Shown here: positions 32,387-41,807 of the stretch, piece after piece
How the letters are laid out: every line of letters begins with the position of its first letter
Position numbering within the stretch: the first letter of the stretch is position 1
Assembly: GCF_036759925.1 (NCBI RefSeq)
Contig: NZ_JAPKIB010000003.1
Coordinates: 1-64,000 of the forward strand
Direction: 5' to 3'
Length of the DNA stretch: 64,000 nt
From: Kluyvera sp036759925
Lineage (GTDB): Bacteria; Pseudomonadota; Gammaproteobacteria; Enterobacterales; Enterobacteriaceae
Made by a program: the position numbers and the translations under genes
Notes under the pieces: model-generated
Databases searched by the model: none
What the model saw: only the letters and a program-made list of their open reading frames with translations
What the model was told of the DNA's origin: nothing

Positions 32387-33439
32387 ATGGTTTTCAAAAT
32401 CGCAAGTTCCCCTTATACCCACAACCATCGCCAGACGTCGCGCATTATGATGCTGGTGGTCATAGCCGCACTGCCCGGCATTGTGGTCCAGAGCTGGTTT
32501 TTTGGTTGGGGAACCATCATTCAACTGGTTCTCGCTATTCTTACCGCCTGGCTTGCCGAGTCGCTGGTGCTCCGCCTGCGCAAGCAAAACATTGGCCAGA
32601 CGCTCGCCGATAACTCCGCGCTACTGACCGGCCTGCTGCTGGCCATCAGTATTCCGCCGTTTGCCCCGTGGTGGATGGTGGTACTCGGTACCGTGTTTGC
32701 CGTGATTATTGCTAAGCAACTCTATGGCGGCCTGGGCCAGAACCCGTTTAACCCGGCGATGATTGGCTACGTGGTGCTGCTGATCTCCTTCCCGGTTCAG
32801 ATGACCTCCTGGTTGCCGCCGCACGATATCGCCGCCAACGTGCCGGGCTTTATGGACGCGCTGCAGGTGATCTTCAGCGGTCATACCCCCGCAGGTCAGG
32901 ACATGACGGCGTTGAAGATGGGGGTCGATGGCATAAGCCAGGCGACGCCGCTCGATACCTTCAAAACGTCGCTTCATGCCGGACATCCTGTAGATGAGAT
33001 CCTGAAATCGTCGATTTATCACGGTGCGCTGGCCGGTGCCGGCTGGCAGTGGGTCAACGTGGCCTATCTGGTCGGCGGCCTGTTCCTGCTGTGGCAAAAA
33101 GCGATTCGCTGGCATATTCCAGTCAGCTTCCTGGTGAGTCTGGCCGTCTGCTCAACGCTCGGCTGGCTGTTCCACCCGGAAAGCGTCGCCTCGCCGCAGA
33201 TGCATCTACTTTCTGGCGCGACCATGCTGGGTGCGTTCTTTATTCTTACTGACCCGGTCACCGCCTCCACGACCAACCGAGGTCGTCTTATCTTTGGTGC
33301 GCTAGCGGGCCTGCTGGTCTGGCTGATTCGCAGCTTCGGCGGCTACCCGGACGGCGTGGCGTTTGCCGTGCTGTTAGCTAACATCACCGTCCCGCTGATT
33401 GATTACTACACGCGACCGCGCGTTTACGGACACCGCTGA
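32387..33439 (+). CDS. rsxD: RsxD, membrane subunit with covalent FMN
   Basis: 350 residues, with the ATG directly after the rsxC stop. Multiple transmembrane helices of the NqrB/RnfD family (GGLGQNPFNPAMIGYV). The LLSGATMLGAFF segment carries the Thr that is the flavinylation site in RnfD/NqrB (SGAT pattern). Part of the membrane electron path. Confidence 0.97.
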   Translation: MVFKIASSPYTHNHRQTSRIMMLVVIAALPGIVVQSWFFGWGTIIQLVLAILTAWLAESLVLRLRKQNIGQTLADNSALLTGLLLAISIPPFAPWWMVVLGTVFAVIIAKQLYGGLGQNPFNPAMIGYVVLLISFPVQMTSWLPPHDIAANVPGFMDALQVIFSGHTPAGQDMTALKMGVDGISQATPLDTFKTSLHAGHPVDEILKSSIYHGALAGAGWQWVNVAYLVGGLFLLWQKAIRWHIPVSFLVSLAVCSTLGWLFHPESVASPQMHLLSGATMLGAFFILTDPVTASTTNRGRLIFGALAGLLVWLIRSFGGYPDGVAFAVLLANITVPLIDYYTRPRVYGHR

Positions 33440-33447
33440 GGATTCAC

Positions 33448-34068
33448 ATGTTAAAGACCATGCGTAAACACGGTGTCACGCTGGCGCTGTTCGCAGCCGG
33501 TTCTACCGGGCTGACGGCGGCAATCAACCAGTTAACCAAGCACACCATCGACGACCAGGCCGAGAAGCAGCAAAACGCCCTGTTCCAGCAGGTGATCCCG
33601 GTAGGCAGCTATAATAATGACCTGTTGAAGAGCTGCTTTGTGGTGGAAGCCCCGGCGCTCGGCAAAGGCGCGCATAAGGTTTATATCGCCCGTCAGGACG
33701 ATAAGCCGGTCGCCGCCGTACTCGAAGCCACCGCACCGGACGGCTATTCCGGCGCTATTCAGCTGTTGGTGGGTGCCGATTTTAACGGTACCGTGCTCGG
33801 TACCCGCGTGACCGAGCACCACGAAACGCCCGGGCTGGGCGATAAAATAGAGCTTCGCCTGTCTGACTGGATAACCTTCTTCGCCGGTAAAAAAATCAAC
33901 GGTGCGAACGATAGCCAGTGGGCAGTGAAGAAAGACGGCGGTCAGTTCGACCAGTTCACCGGGGCGACCATAACCCCTCGTGCGGTAGTGAATGCGGTAA
34001 AACGCGCAGGGCTGTATGCCCAAACGCTGCCCGACCAACTGTCACAACTGCAAGCCTGTGGAGGATAA
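33448..34068 (+). CDS. rsxG: RsxG, FMN-bearing periplasmic subunit
   Basis: 206 residues, 8 bp after rsxD. An N-terminal membrane helix (GVTLALFAAGSTGLTAAI) anchors a periplasmic FMN-binding domain. TGATITPRAV carries the flavinylated Thr (S/TGAT consensus), and TRVTEHHETPGLGDK is the conserved FMN pocket. Confidence 0.97.
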   Translation: MLKTMRKHGVTLALFAAGSTGLTAAINQLTKHTIDDQAEKQQNALFQQVIPVGSYNNDLLKSCFVVEAPALGKGAHKVYIARQDDKPVAAVLEATAPDGYSGAIQLLVGADFNGTVLGTRVTEHHETPGLGDKIELRLSDWITFFAGKKINGANDSQWAVKKDGGQFDQFTGATITPRAVVNAVKRAGLYAQTLPDQLSQLQACGG

Positions 34069-34071
34069 ACG

Positions 34072-34770
34072 ATGAGCGAAGTTAAAGAGGTTATTGTCCA
34101 GGGGCTATGGAAGAATAACTCCGCGCTGGTTCAGCTTTTAGGCATGTGTCCGCTGTTGGCAGTCACCTCAACCGCCACTAACGCCCTCGGTTTAGGCCTT
34201 GCCACGACGCTAGTGCTGACCTTGACTAACCTGGCCATCTCCAGCCTACGCCGTTGGACGCCGGCGGAAATTCGTATCCCCATCTACGTGATGATTATTG
34301 CGTCGGTGGTCAGCGCCGTGCAGATGCTGATCAACGCCTATGCGTTCGGCCTGTACCAGTCGCTGGGGATCTTTATCCCGCTTATCGTCACCAACTGTAT
34401 CGTCGTAGGGCGCGCAGAAGCGTTTGCAGCCAAAAAAGGGCCGGCGCTGTCAGCGCTGGACGGTTTTGCTATCGGCATGGGCGCCACCTGCACCATGTTT
34501 GTACTCGGTTCCATCCGTGAACTTCTCGGTAACGGCACGCTGTTTGACGGCGCGGATGGGCTGTTGGGCAACTGGGCGAAATCGCTGCGTATTGAAGTCT
34601 TCCATACCGACACCCCTTTCCTGCTGGCGATGCTGCCACCGGGTGCGTTTATCGGCCTGGGAATGCTGCTGGCTATCAAATATCTTATCGATGAACGGAC
34701 TAAGAAACGCCATGCTCAGCAGGTTATTGCCGCCGATAGCGTGAACGTAGATGGGGCCGAGAAAGCCTGA
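34072..34770 (+). CDS. rsxE: RsxE, membrane subunit paralogous to RsxA
   Basis: 232 residues, 3 bp after rsxG. Six-helix membrane protein with the LLGMCPLLAVTST and VTNCIVVGRAEAF half-motifs that mirror RsxA and hold the Fe-S cysteines. The last gene of the complex; its TGA overlaps the nth start by one base. Confidence 0.97.
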   Translation: MSEVKEVIVQGLWKNNSALVQLLGMCPLLAVTSTATNALGLGLATTLVLTLTNLAISSLRRWTPAEIRIPIYVMIIASVVSAVQMLINAYAFGLYQSLGIFIPLIVTNCIVVGRAEAFAAKKGPALSALDGFAIGMGATCTMFVLGSIRELLGNGTLFDGADGLLGNWAKSLRIEVFHTDTPFLLAMLPPGAFIGLGMLLAIKYLIDERTKKRHAQQVIAADSVNVDGAEKA

Positions 34771-35405
34771 TGAACAAAACCAAGCGTCTTGAAATATTGA
34801 CTCGACTGCGGGACAACAATCCGCACCCGACCACCGAACTCAACTTTACTTCACCGTTCGAGTTGTTGATTGCGGTTCTGCTCTCCGCTCAGGCGACGGA
34901 CGTGAGCGTCAACAAAGCGACCGCCAAACTTTACCCGGTAGCGAACACCCCGCAGGCGATGCTCGATTTGGGCGTCGATGGCGTGAAGGCGTACATCAAG
35001 ACGATTGGCCTGTTCAACAGCAAAGCGGAGAACGTCATCAAGACCTGCCGCATGCTGCTGGAACTGCACGGCGGTGAAGTTCCGGAAGACCGGGCGGCGC
35101 TGGAAGCACTACCGGGTGTTGGGCGTAAAACGGCGAATGTGGTATTAAACACCGCTTTTGGCTGGCCCACCATCGCCGTCGATACGCACATCTTCCGCGT
35201 CTGTAACCGCACGCAGTTTGCACCAGGCAAGAACGTTGAACAGGTGGAGGAGAAGCTGCTGAAAGTGGTTCCCGCCGAGTTTAAGGTCGACTGCCACCAC
35301 TGGCTCATTCTGCACGGCCGTTACACCTGCATCGCCCGTAAGCCGCGCTGCGGTTCCTGTATCATCGAAGATCTGTGTGAATTTAAAGAGAAAGTGGAGC
35401 TGTAG
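34770..35405 (+). CDS. nth: Endonuclease III (Nth)
   Basis: 211 residues, the same length as E. coli Nth. A bifunctional DNA glycosylase/AP lyase that removes oxidised pyrimidines. The HhH motif LPGVGRKTANVV contains catalytic Lys120, and AVDTHIFR contains Asp138. The C-terminal [4Fe-4S] loop is CIARKPRCGSCIIEDLC. Coupling to rsxE by a one-base overlap is conserved and links redox control to oxidative DNA repair. Confidence 0.98.
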   Translation: MNKTKRLEILTRLRDNNPHPTTELNFTSPFELLIAVLLSAQATDVSVNKATAKLYPVANTPQAMLDLGVDGVKAYIKTIGLFNSKAENVIKTCRMLLELHGGEVPEDRAALEALPGVGRKTANVVLNTAFGWPTIAVDTHIFRVCNRTQFAPGKNVEQVEEKLLKVVPAEFKVDCHHWLILHGRYTCIARKPRCGSCIIEDLCEFKEKVEL

Positions 35406-35997
35406 TCCATTTTTTGCGGCGTGGCAAATCGGTCCGCCGCCCCCTTTCGAGTGACTAGACCGCGTTTAATCCCATCTAATTATTCATTTTTTGGCATATC
35501 CAACGCCTATATAACACTTTTACAGATTAAACAGGCCATCACTAACGAAATTTTCTATACAAAAACTGACCAGATCATCACCACAACATGGTGTTGCATT
35601 TATGTTTATTTACGAGCATTTCGCTTACATCATTAGGATGAATCCTCCGTAACGCACAATATGATCATCCAGTTATTTTTCAGAATCCAGCCTATATCAC
35701 TATATGAAAGCGCAATCAGCAGAAGATATCGTTAAATTGCCGTTTTTGCCCCTCTATTTCAGAATAAAAAACCGCTTAATTTTAAAGCGTGAAATTTAAC
35801 GCTAAATAACATTTATATGTCTGGTTAATTATTCCACTCTTTTTATTTGTAACGGAGTATTACAAAGGCCTTGTCTGAAAGCGCAGGATAGTGAACATTA
35901 CTTCCCGTTTCCCTCCAGAATAACTATAAGGTGGATGCCAATGAGCACTCCGCCCAGTACACCCCCCATTAGAATGGGATGTAAATAAGAGGTATAT
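35406..35997 (+). other. 592-bp intergenic region between nth and dtpA
   Basis: AT-rich, with no protein frame that looks real (a 71-codon frame at 35421-35636 has no ribosome-binding site or recognisable composition). It should hold the dtpA promoter and a long leader; in E. coli dtpA is OmpR-dependent. No distinct palindrome or terminator was seen. AGAGGT at 35988-35993 sits just before the GTG start. Confidence 0.5.
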
Positions 35998-37503
35998 GTG
36001 TCTACTGCAAACAATAAACCAACTGAAAGCGTCAGTTTAAACGCCTTCAAACAACCTAAAGCGTTCTATCTCATCTTCTCTATCGAGTTATGGGAGCGTT
36101 TTGGTTTCTACGGCCTGCAAGGCATTATGGCCGTTTACCTGGTTAAACAGCTGGGTATGTCAGAAGCAGATTCCATCACGCTGTTCTCTTCCTTTAGTGC
36201 ATTAGTGTACGGTCTGGTTGCTATCGGCGGCTGGCTGGGCGACAAAGTACTGGGTACGAAACGCGTGATTATGCTGGGTGCCGTGGTGCTGGCTATCGGC
36301 TATGCGCTGGTCGCATGGTCTGGTCACGATGCAGGCATCGTTTATATGGGTATGGCGGCAATCGCCGTGGGTAATGGCCTGTTTAAAGCCAACCCGTCTT
36401 CCCTGCTCTCTACCTGCTATGCCAAAGACGACCCGCGTCTGGACGGTGCATTCACCATGTACTACATGTCCGTGAACATCGGTTCGTTCTTCTCCATGCT
36501 GGCAACGCCATGGCTGGCCGCAAAATACGGCTGGAGCACCGCGTTCGCGCTGAGCGTCGTCGGTATGCTGATCACCGTGGTTAACTTCGCTTTCTGCCAG
36601 CGTTGGGTTAAACAGTACGGTTCCAAGCCTGACTTCGAGCCGATCAACTACCGCAACCTGCTGCTGACTATCGTTGGCGTTGTGATTCTGGTTGCTGTTG
36701 CCACCTGGCTGCTGCACAACCAGGGCATCGCACGTATGGTTCTGGGCGTGATTGCGCTGGGTATCGTGTTCATCTTTGGTAAAGAAACCTTCGCGATGAG
36801 CGGTGCGCCACGTCGTAAAATGATCGTAGCATTCATCCTGATGCTCGAAGCGATTATCTTCTTCGTGTTGTACAGCCAGATGCCGACCTCGCTGAACTTC
36901 TTCGCGATTCGTAACGTTGAGCACTCCATTCTGGGTATCGCGTTCGAACCGGAACAGTATCAGGCACTGAACCCATTCTGGATCATCATCGGTAGCCCAA
37001 TTCTGGCCGCTATCTATAACAAGATGGGCGACAACCTGCCAATGCCGACCAAGTTCGCAATTGGTATGGTGCTGTGCTCCGGTGCCTTCCTGGTGCTGCC
37101 GCTGGGCGCGAAATTCGCCTCCGACGCGGGTATCGTTTCCGTTAACTGGCTGATCATCAGCTACGGCCTGCAGAGCATCGGTGAACTGATGATTTCTGGT
37201 CTGGGTCTGGCGATGGTGGCACAGCTGGTTCCACAGCGTCTGATGGGCTTCATCATGGGTAGCTGGTTCCTGACGACTGCCGGTGCGAACATCATCGGTG
37301 GTTACGTTGCAGGCCAGATGGCGGTTCCGGAAGATGTGACTGACCCACTGATGTCTCTGAACATTTATGGCCACGTATTCCTGCAGATTGGTGTCGCAAC
37401 GGCCATTATTGCCGTGCTGATGCTGCTGACCGCTCCGAAACTGAACCGTATGACTCAGGACGACGCAAAACCTGCTGCTGACGGTAAAGTCGCTTCCGCA
37501 TAA
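35998..37503 (+). CDS. dtpA: Di/tripeptide:proton symporter DtpA
   Basis: 501 residues from a GTG start, matching E. coli DtpA (MSTANQKPTESVSLNAF). A POT/PTR2-family MFS protein with 14 predicted helices. The proton-coupling ExxER-type motif is IELWERFGFYG, and FKANPSSLLSTCY and the FFAIRNVEHS loop are conserved. It takes up di- and tripeptides. Monocistronic, with a strong terminator. Confidence 0.97.
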   Translation: MSTANNKPTESVSLNAFKQPKAFYLIFSIELWERFGFYGLQGIMAVYLVKQLGMSEADSITLFSSFSALVYGLVAIGGWLGDKVLGTKRVIMLGAVVLAIGYALVAWSGHDAGIVYMGMAAIAVGNGLFKANPSSLLSTCYAKDDPRLDGAFTMYYMSVNIGSFFSMLATPWLAAKYGWSTAFALSVVGMLITVVNFAFCQRWVKQYGSKPDFEPINYRNLLLTIVGVVILVAVATWLLHNQGIARMVLGVIALGIVFIFGKETFAMSGAPRRKMIVAFILMLEAIIFFVLYSQMPTSLNFFAIRNVEHSILGIAFEPEQYQALNPFWIIIGSPILAAIYNKMGDNLPMPTKFAIGMVLCSGAFLVLPLGAKFASDAGIVSVNWLIISYGLQSIGELMISGLGLAMVAQLVPQRLMGFIMGSWFLTTAGANIIGGYVAGQMAVPEDVTDPLMSLNIYGHVFLQIGVATAIIAVLMLLTAPKLNRMTQDDAKPAADGKVASA

Positions 37504-37531
37504 CGTCATCGGGAAACGAATAAATATTTAG

Positions 37532-37562
37532 GCCGCTAACTTCTGTTAGCGGCTTTTTTTTT
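37532..37562 (+). terminator. Intrinsic terminator of dtpA
   Basis: GCCGCTAAC-TTCT-GTTAGCGGC, a perfect 9-bp stem, followed by a run of about nine T, 28 bp past the stop. Confidence 0.95.
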
Positions 37563-37651
37563 ATCGCTTCAGGCACGAACATACCTCCATATCCCTCGGC
37601 TGCCCTTCGGCTGAGGGAAAACAAAAATAACCAAGTCTGAAGGAGTTACCC

Positions 37652-38257
37652 ATGAAATTGTTCTACAAACCCGGCGCCTGTTCCCTTGCATCGCACATCA
37701 CGTTGAGGGAGAGCGGAAAGGACTTCACGCTTATCGGCGTCGACCTGATGCACAAACGTATGGAAAACGGTGACGATTTCCTGAAGGTCAACCCGAAAGG
37801 CCAGGTTCCTGCGCTGCTGCTGGACGACAACACCCTGCTGACGGAAGGCGTGGCTATCATGCAGTACATCGCCGATAGCGTTGCGGATCGCCAACTGCTG
37901 GCACCGGTTGGTACCATCAATCGTTACAGAACGCTGGAATGGCTGAACTATATCGCGACAGAGCTGCACAAAGGCTTTACGCCGCTTTTCCGCCCGGATA
38001 CCCCGGAAGATTACAAACCAACGGCGCGCGCGCTGCTGGATAAGAAGCTGGCCTACATCGATGAATCGCTGGCGAACGCGCAGTGGATTAGCGGTTCACG
38101 CTTCACTATTGCCGATGCCTATCTGTTTACCGTGCTGCGCTGGGCGTTTGCCGTGAAGCTGGAAATGGCGGGATACAAAAATATTGCGACCTACATGGAG
38201 CGTGTTGCGGCACGTCCTGCGGTGGCGGCAGCCATGACGGCTGAAGGTCTGAAGTAG
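37652..38257 (+). CDS. gstA: Glutathione S-transferase GstA
   Basis: 201 residues, equal to E. coli GstA (beta-class GST). The thioredoxin-like N-domain has Cys10 in KPGACSLASHI, the cis-Pro segment GQVPAL and the glutathione-binding LLTEGVAI; the all-helical C-domain ends with the conserved FTIADAYLFTVL. It conjugates or binds glutathione in detoxification. AAGGAG precedes the ATG. Confidence 0.97.
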   Translation: MKLFYKPGACSLASHITLRESGKDFTLIGVDLMHKRMENGDDFLKVNPKGQVPALLLDDNTLLTEGVAIMQYIADSVADRQLLAPVGTINRYRTLEWLNYIATELHKGFTPLFRPDTPEDYKPTARALLDKKLAYIDESLANAQWISGSRFTIADAYLFTVLRWAFAVKLEMAGYKNIATYMERVAARPAVAAAMTAEGLK

Positions 38258-38282
38258 TCGTGGTGCGTTGGCTCCCCGGAGT

Positions 38283-38346
38283 CAGCGCTTCGCACCTCGT
38301 CCGGGCTACAAGCTAGTGTAGCCCGGCAGAGCTTCGCGACGCCGGG
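38283..38346. repeat. REP/BIME-like palindromic element
   Basis: CCGGGCTACA-N6-TGTAGCCCGG (38301-38326), flanked by CGCTTCGC and TTCGCGACGCCGGG, lies between the convergent genes gstA and pdxY. It resembles enterobacterial extragenic palindromes and is related to the element at 10817. Confidence 0.75.
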
Positions 38347-38351
38347 AAAAT

Positions 38352-39212
38352 TTACAGCTGAGTCGCGCTAAAACAGTGCTCTGGCTTGGCAATATGATCC
38401 TGCGCCGCCACTACCTGCAACTCATACTCGCCCATCGCTTTCGTCGTCACCATAATCTCGTACACCGCCGCGGTCACATGCTCCAGCGCGTCGCGAAGGC
38501 TAGCCCCTTGCAGCAGCTTAACCAGCAGCAGACCGCTGGTCACATCGCCCACACCGACGGGATGACGTGTCCCAAAATCGATCAACGGGCGGCTGATATG
38601 CCAGGCTTCATCCGCCGTCACCAGCAGCATTTCGAAGCGATCCTGGCTGTATCCTGCACGAGCAAGATGTTTGACCAGCACGATTTCCGGCCCCTGAGCA
38701 ATCAGCTCACGCGCAGCCAGCACCGCATCATTCACATCCTTCACGTCACGACCGGCGAGAATCTCCAGCTCAATCAGATTAGGCGCGATGATATCGCTTG
38801 CTGGCATGGCATAGCGCTTATGAAATTCCGCCACGCCTGGAGCCACGATGCAGCCCTTTTCCGGGTGCCCCATAACCGGGTCGCAGAAAAATTTCGCCTT
38901 CGGGTTCGCCGCTTTGACCTGACGCACGATGCCAAGAATATGCTCGCCCTGCTCCGCAGAGCCCAGATAGCCGCTCAGCACCGCGTCACAGCGCTTCAAC
39001 TGGTCGATAGCCGCAATGCCCTGCACAATCTCTGTCAGATGCGTTGGTGGCATCACGCAGCCCGTCCACTGGCCATACTGGGTATGGTTGGAAAACTGTA
39101 CCGTGTTCAGCGGCCAGACGTTCGCACCAAGGCGACGCATAGGAAACTCAGCGGCGCTATTGCCCGCATGCCCAAAAACGACGTGAGATTGAATGGCGAG
39201 GATGTTGTTCAT
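38352..39212 (-). CDS. pdxY: Pyridoxal kinase PdxY
   Basis: 286 residues, one shorter than E. coli PdxY. A ribokinase-fold enzyme that phosphorylates pyridoxal with ATP in the vitamin B6 salvage pathway. It has SHVVFGHAGNSAAEFPM at the N-terminus, the FCDPVMGHPEKG block and the anion-hole/catalytic GVGDVTSGLLL motif. It lies downstream of tyrS on the same strand, with pdxH upstream of tyrS. Confidence 0.97.
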   Translation of the reverse strand: MNNILAIQSHVVFGHAGNSAAEFPMRRLGANVWPLNTVQFSNHTQYGQWTGCVMPPTHLTEIVQGIAAIDQLKRCDAVLSGYLGSAEQGEHILGIVRQVKAANPKAKFFCDPVMGHPEKGCIVAPGVAEFHKRYAMPASDIIAPNLIELEILAGRDVKDVNDAVLAARELIAQGPEIVLVKHLARAGYSQDRFEMLLVTADEAWHISRPLIDFGTRHPVGVGDVTSGLLLVKLLQGASLRDALEHVTAAVYEIMVTTKAMGEYELQVVAAQDHIAKPEHCFSATQL

Positions 39213-39228
39213 TAGCTCTACTCAAACG

Positions 39229-39263
39229 ACAAAAAAGAAGGGGGCGTAGTTTCCCACGCCCCC
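39229..39263 (-). terminator. Terminator between tyrS and pdxY
   Basis: Perfect 8-bp stem GGGGGCGT (39240-39247) and ACGCCCCC (39256-39263), followed on the minus strand by TTCTTTTTTG. Some readthrough would be needed to express pdxY with tyrS. Confidence 0.8.
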
Positions 39264-39276
39264 TCGTTTCGGAATA

Positions 39277-40551
39277 TTACTTCCAGCAGATCAAACAGTA
39301 ATTTTTCTTACCACGGCGTAACAGGGTGTAACGACCGAAGAGAATATCGCTTTCCTGGAAGAAATATTCCGGGTCAGCCTGTTTTTCACCGTTGATGGTG
39401 ACCGCGTTAGAGGCGATGGTTTTACGTGCCTGGCCGCGAGACGGCTGCAGCTCGGAGTCCACCAGCGCCTGCATCAGGTCGGCACCTTTTTCCATCTCAA
39501 CCATCGGCACACCGTCCTGCGCCAGCTGCTCGAAATCTGCTTCGCTCAGCGCGCTCAGTGAACCGCTGAACAGGCTATCGGTGATGCGTTTTGCCGCCAC
39601 CAGACCTTCTTCGCCATGCACCAGACGGGTAACCAGCTCGGCCAGTACGTACTGGGCGCGAGGGGCTTTACCGCTGTTTTTGTCTTCTTCTTCCAGCGCA
39701 TTGATCTCTTCAATGTCCATAAAGGTGAAGAACTTCAGGAAGCGATAAACGTCGGCATCCGCGGTGTTGATCCAGAACTGGTAGAATTTGTACGGGCTGG
39801 TTTTCTTCGGATCCAGCCAGACTGCGCCACCTTCGGTCTTACCGAACTTGGTGCCATCCGCTTTGGTAATCAGCGGAACGGTCAGGCCAAATACCTGGTT
39901 CTGGTGCAGACGACGGGTCAGGTCGATACCGGAGGTGATGTTACCCCACTGGTCGGAACCGCCAATCTGTAGCGCAACGCCGTGCAGTTTGTTCAGGCAG
40001 GCAAAGTCATAACCCTGCAGCAGGTTGTAGGAAAACTCGGTGAAAGAGATGCCCTGATCGTCACGGTTAAGGCGCTGCTTCACCGCTTCTTTGTTAATCA
40101 TCTGGTTAACAGAGAAGTGTTTACCGATATCACGCAGGAAGGTCAGCACGTTCATGCCGCCGAACCAATCATAGTTGTTGGCCGCGATAGCCGAGTTGTC
40201 GCCGCAGTCGAAATCGAGGAACGGTGCCACCTGTTTGCGGATTTTATCCACCCACTCCTGCACGGTATCTTCGGTATTCAGTTTACGCTCGGCCGCTTTA
40301 AAGCTTGGGTCGCCAATCAGACCGGTTGCGCCGCCGACCAGAGCAACAGGCTTATGCCCTGCCTCCTGGAAGCGTTTCAGGCATAACAAAGGAACAAGAT
40401 GCCCCAAATGCAAGCTGTCGGCGGTAGGGTCGAAGCCGCAATAGAGCGCGATCGGGCCTTGCGCCAGTCGCTCTGCTAACGCTACCTCGTCCGTTACCTG
40501 GGCGACTAGCCCCCGCTCTTGCAGTTGTTTAATCAAGTTACTGCTTGCCAT
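39277..40551 (-). CDS. tyrS: Tyrosyl-tRNA synthetase TyrS
   Basis: 424 residues from ATG 40551 (MASSNLIKQLQERG), with GGAG upstream; the longer start at 40563 is not supported by homology. A class I synthetase with HIGH motif HLGH and KMSKS motif KFGKT; tyrosine-pocket blocks YCGFDPTADSLH and LQIGGSDQWGNI are intact. The S4-like RNA-binding domain is at the C-terminus (SRGQARKTIASNAVTINGE). Essential. Confidence 0.98.
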   Translation of the reverse strand: MASSNLIKQLQERGLVAQVTDEVALAERLAQGPIALYCGFDPTADSLHLGHLVPLLCLKRFQEAGHKPVALVGGATGLIGDPSFKAAERKLNTEDTVQEWVDKIRKQVAPFLDFDCGDNSAIAANNYDWFGGMNVLTFLRDIGKHFSVNQMINKEAVKQRLNRDDQGISFTEFSYNLLQGYDFACLNKLHGVALQIGGSDQWGNITSGIDLTRRLHQNQVFGLTVPLITKADGTKFGKTEGGAVWLDPKKTSPYKFYQFWINTADADVYRFLKFFTFMDIEEINALEEEDKNSGKAPRAQYVLAELVTRLVHGEEGLVAAKRITDSLFSGSLSALSEADFEQLAQDGVPMVEMEKGADLMQALVDSELQPSRGQARKTIASNAVTINGEKQADPEYFFQESDILFGRYTLLRRGKKNYCLICWK

Positions 40552-40676
40552 CAAATTCTCCATCTATATACGACTGCACCTTTGCCGGTACACGACTTTT
40601 CGCCAGACGCGAAAGCTCTATAGAATAAAGCGCTGGCGCACTCAGCGCTAGCGCTTAACACAACAAATTTCAGAGA

Positions 40677-41333
40677 TTACGGTGCCAGACGGTCGATTTT
40701 CCAGGCATCTGCGTCGCGCTGGTATAAAAAACGATCGTGCAGGCGATGTTCACCGCCCTGCCAGAATTCCATTTGCTCAATAGAAACGCGGAAACCGCCC
40801 CAGAAACTCGGCAGCGGGACTTCGCCTTGCTGGAATTTCTGCTTCAGTTCCATGAACTTGCTTTCGAGGATACCGCGCGCGGAGATGCGGCTGGACTGCT
40901 TAGATACCCAGGCGCCGATTTGGCTGTCGCGCGGGCGGCTGTGGAAATATTTCACGACTTCGAGGGTCGACAGGCGTTCTGCCTTGCCGATAACCATCAC
41001 CTGACGCTCCAGCATATGCCACGGGAACAGCAGGCTGATACGCGGGTTGTTCTCCAGCTGATGTGCCTTACGGCTACCCAGGTTGGTATAGAAAACCAGC
41101 CCTTTCTCGTCATAGTGCTTAAGCAGAACGATACGCTGATACGGCTGACCGTTTTCATCAACCGTGGCAACCACCATCGCCGTAGGGTCAGCCAGTCTGG
41201 CATCACATGCCTGGCGTAACCAACGTTCGAACAGAGGCAGCGGTTCAGCAGGAAGGTCATGGCGACGCAGGCCGCCACGGGTGTACTCACGGCGCAGATG
41301 CGCGATTTGTTGCAGATCGTCGTTATCAGACAT
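40677..41333 (-). CDS. pdxH: Pyridoxine 5'-phosphate oxidase PdxH
   Basis: 218 residues from ATG 41333 (MSDNDDLQQIAHLRREYTRGGL), the E. coli length. An FMN-dependent enzyme that oxidises pyridoxine-P and pyridoxamine-P to PLP. The FMN-binding RIVLLKHYDEKGLVFYTN and C-terminal signature FWQGGEHRLHDRF are present. It precedes tyrS and pdxY. Confidence 0.98.
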   Translation of the reverse strand: MSDNDDLQQIAHLRREYTRGGLRRHDLPAEPLPLFERWLRQACDARLADPTAMVVATVDENGQPYQRIVLLKHYDEKGLVFYTNLGSRKAHQLENNPRISLLFPWHMLERQVMVIGKAERLSTLEVVKYFHSRPRDSQIGAWVSKQSSRISARGILESKFMELKQKFQQGEVPLPSFWGGFRVSIEQMEFWQGGEHRLHDRFLYQRDADAWKIDRLAP

Positions 41334-41390
41334 GGCGTTTAAGAGAGTAGTCAACGGGTGGCGTTATTGTGCGCCGCCCGCCTGAAAATC

Positions 41391-41714
41391 TCAACGCTTG
41401 GGGTTTTGTAACTGGCAGTTATTCAACACGATGTGGTCGCGTTTGTAGACGGTTGCTTCGTTACCTTTAGACCAGAACACGTAGATCCCGTCGGTATAAC
41501 GAGCGCCCGACGCGGAGATACCCTGCTGGAGATTCAGCTGCTGGTTGTCATAGATAAAGTTCACCTGCTGACGCTGATTGTTGAGATGCACGGTCAGCGG
41601 TTTTTCCTCACACTGGTATTCCAGCGTGTCGGTCTGCATGCGTTCCATAAACTGATTGTACGCGCTGCAGCCAGCGAGCATAAAAGGGAGAACAGCAATA
41701 AGTAGCTTTTTCAT
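41391..41714 (-). CDS. mliC: Membrane-bound lysozyme inhibitor MliC (lipoprotein)
   Basis: 107 residues from ATG 41714. The signal peptide ends in the lipobox LAGC (Cys at about residue 15). The mature domain carries the MliC pattern LEYQCEEKPLTVHLNN ... GARYTDGIYVFWSKGNEATV and a C-terminal cysteine. It inhibits C-type lysozymes at the outer membrane. It lies 57 bp upstream of pdxH on the same strand. Confidence 0.93.
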   Translation of the reverse strand: MKKLLIAVLPFMLAGCSAYNQFMERMQTDTLEYQCEEKPLTVHLNNQRQQVNFIYDNQQLNLQQGISASGARYTDGIYVFWSKGNEATVYKRDHIVLNNCQLQNPKR

Positions 41715-41807
41715 TGTTTTGGGCCTTCCGACATTCCTGGTCAAGGAGCGATTGTCACACTCCCGTTCAAGTTAAGTCTACCGGCCCACTGTAAAAGAAG
41801 ATGTCAG

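Noticed and set aside
35421..35636. 71-codon frame between nth and dtpA
   Set aside because: No ribosome-binding site, AT-driven composition and no recognisable similarity; treated as leader or intergenic DNA.
36202..37509. 435-codon minus-strand frame opposite dtpA
   Set aside because: Shadow of dtpA, with strongly biased His/Gln content.
38376..39215. 279-codon plus-strand frame opposite pdxY
   Set aside because: Antisense to pdxY, whose catalytic motifs are intact.
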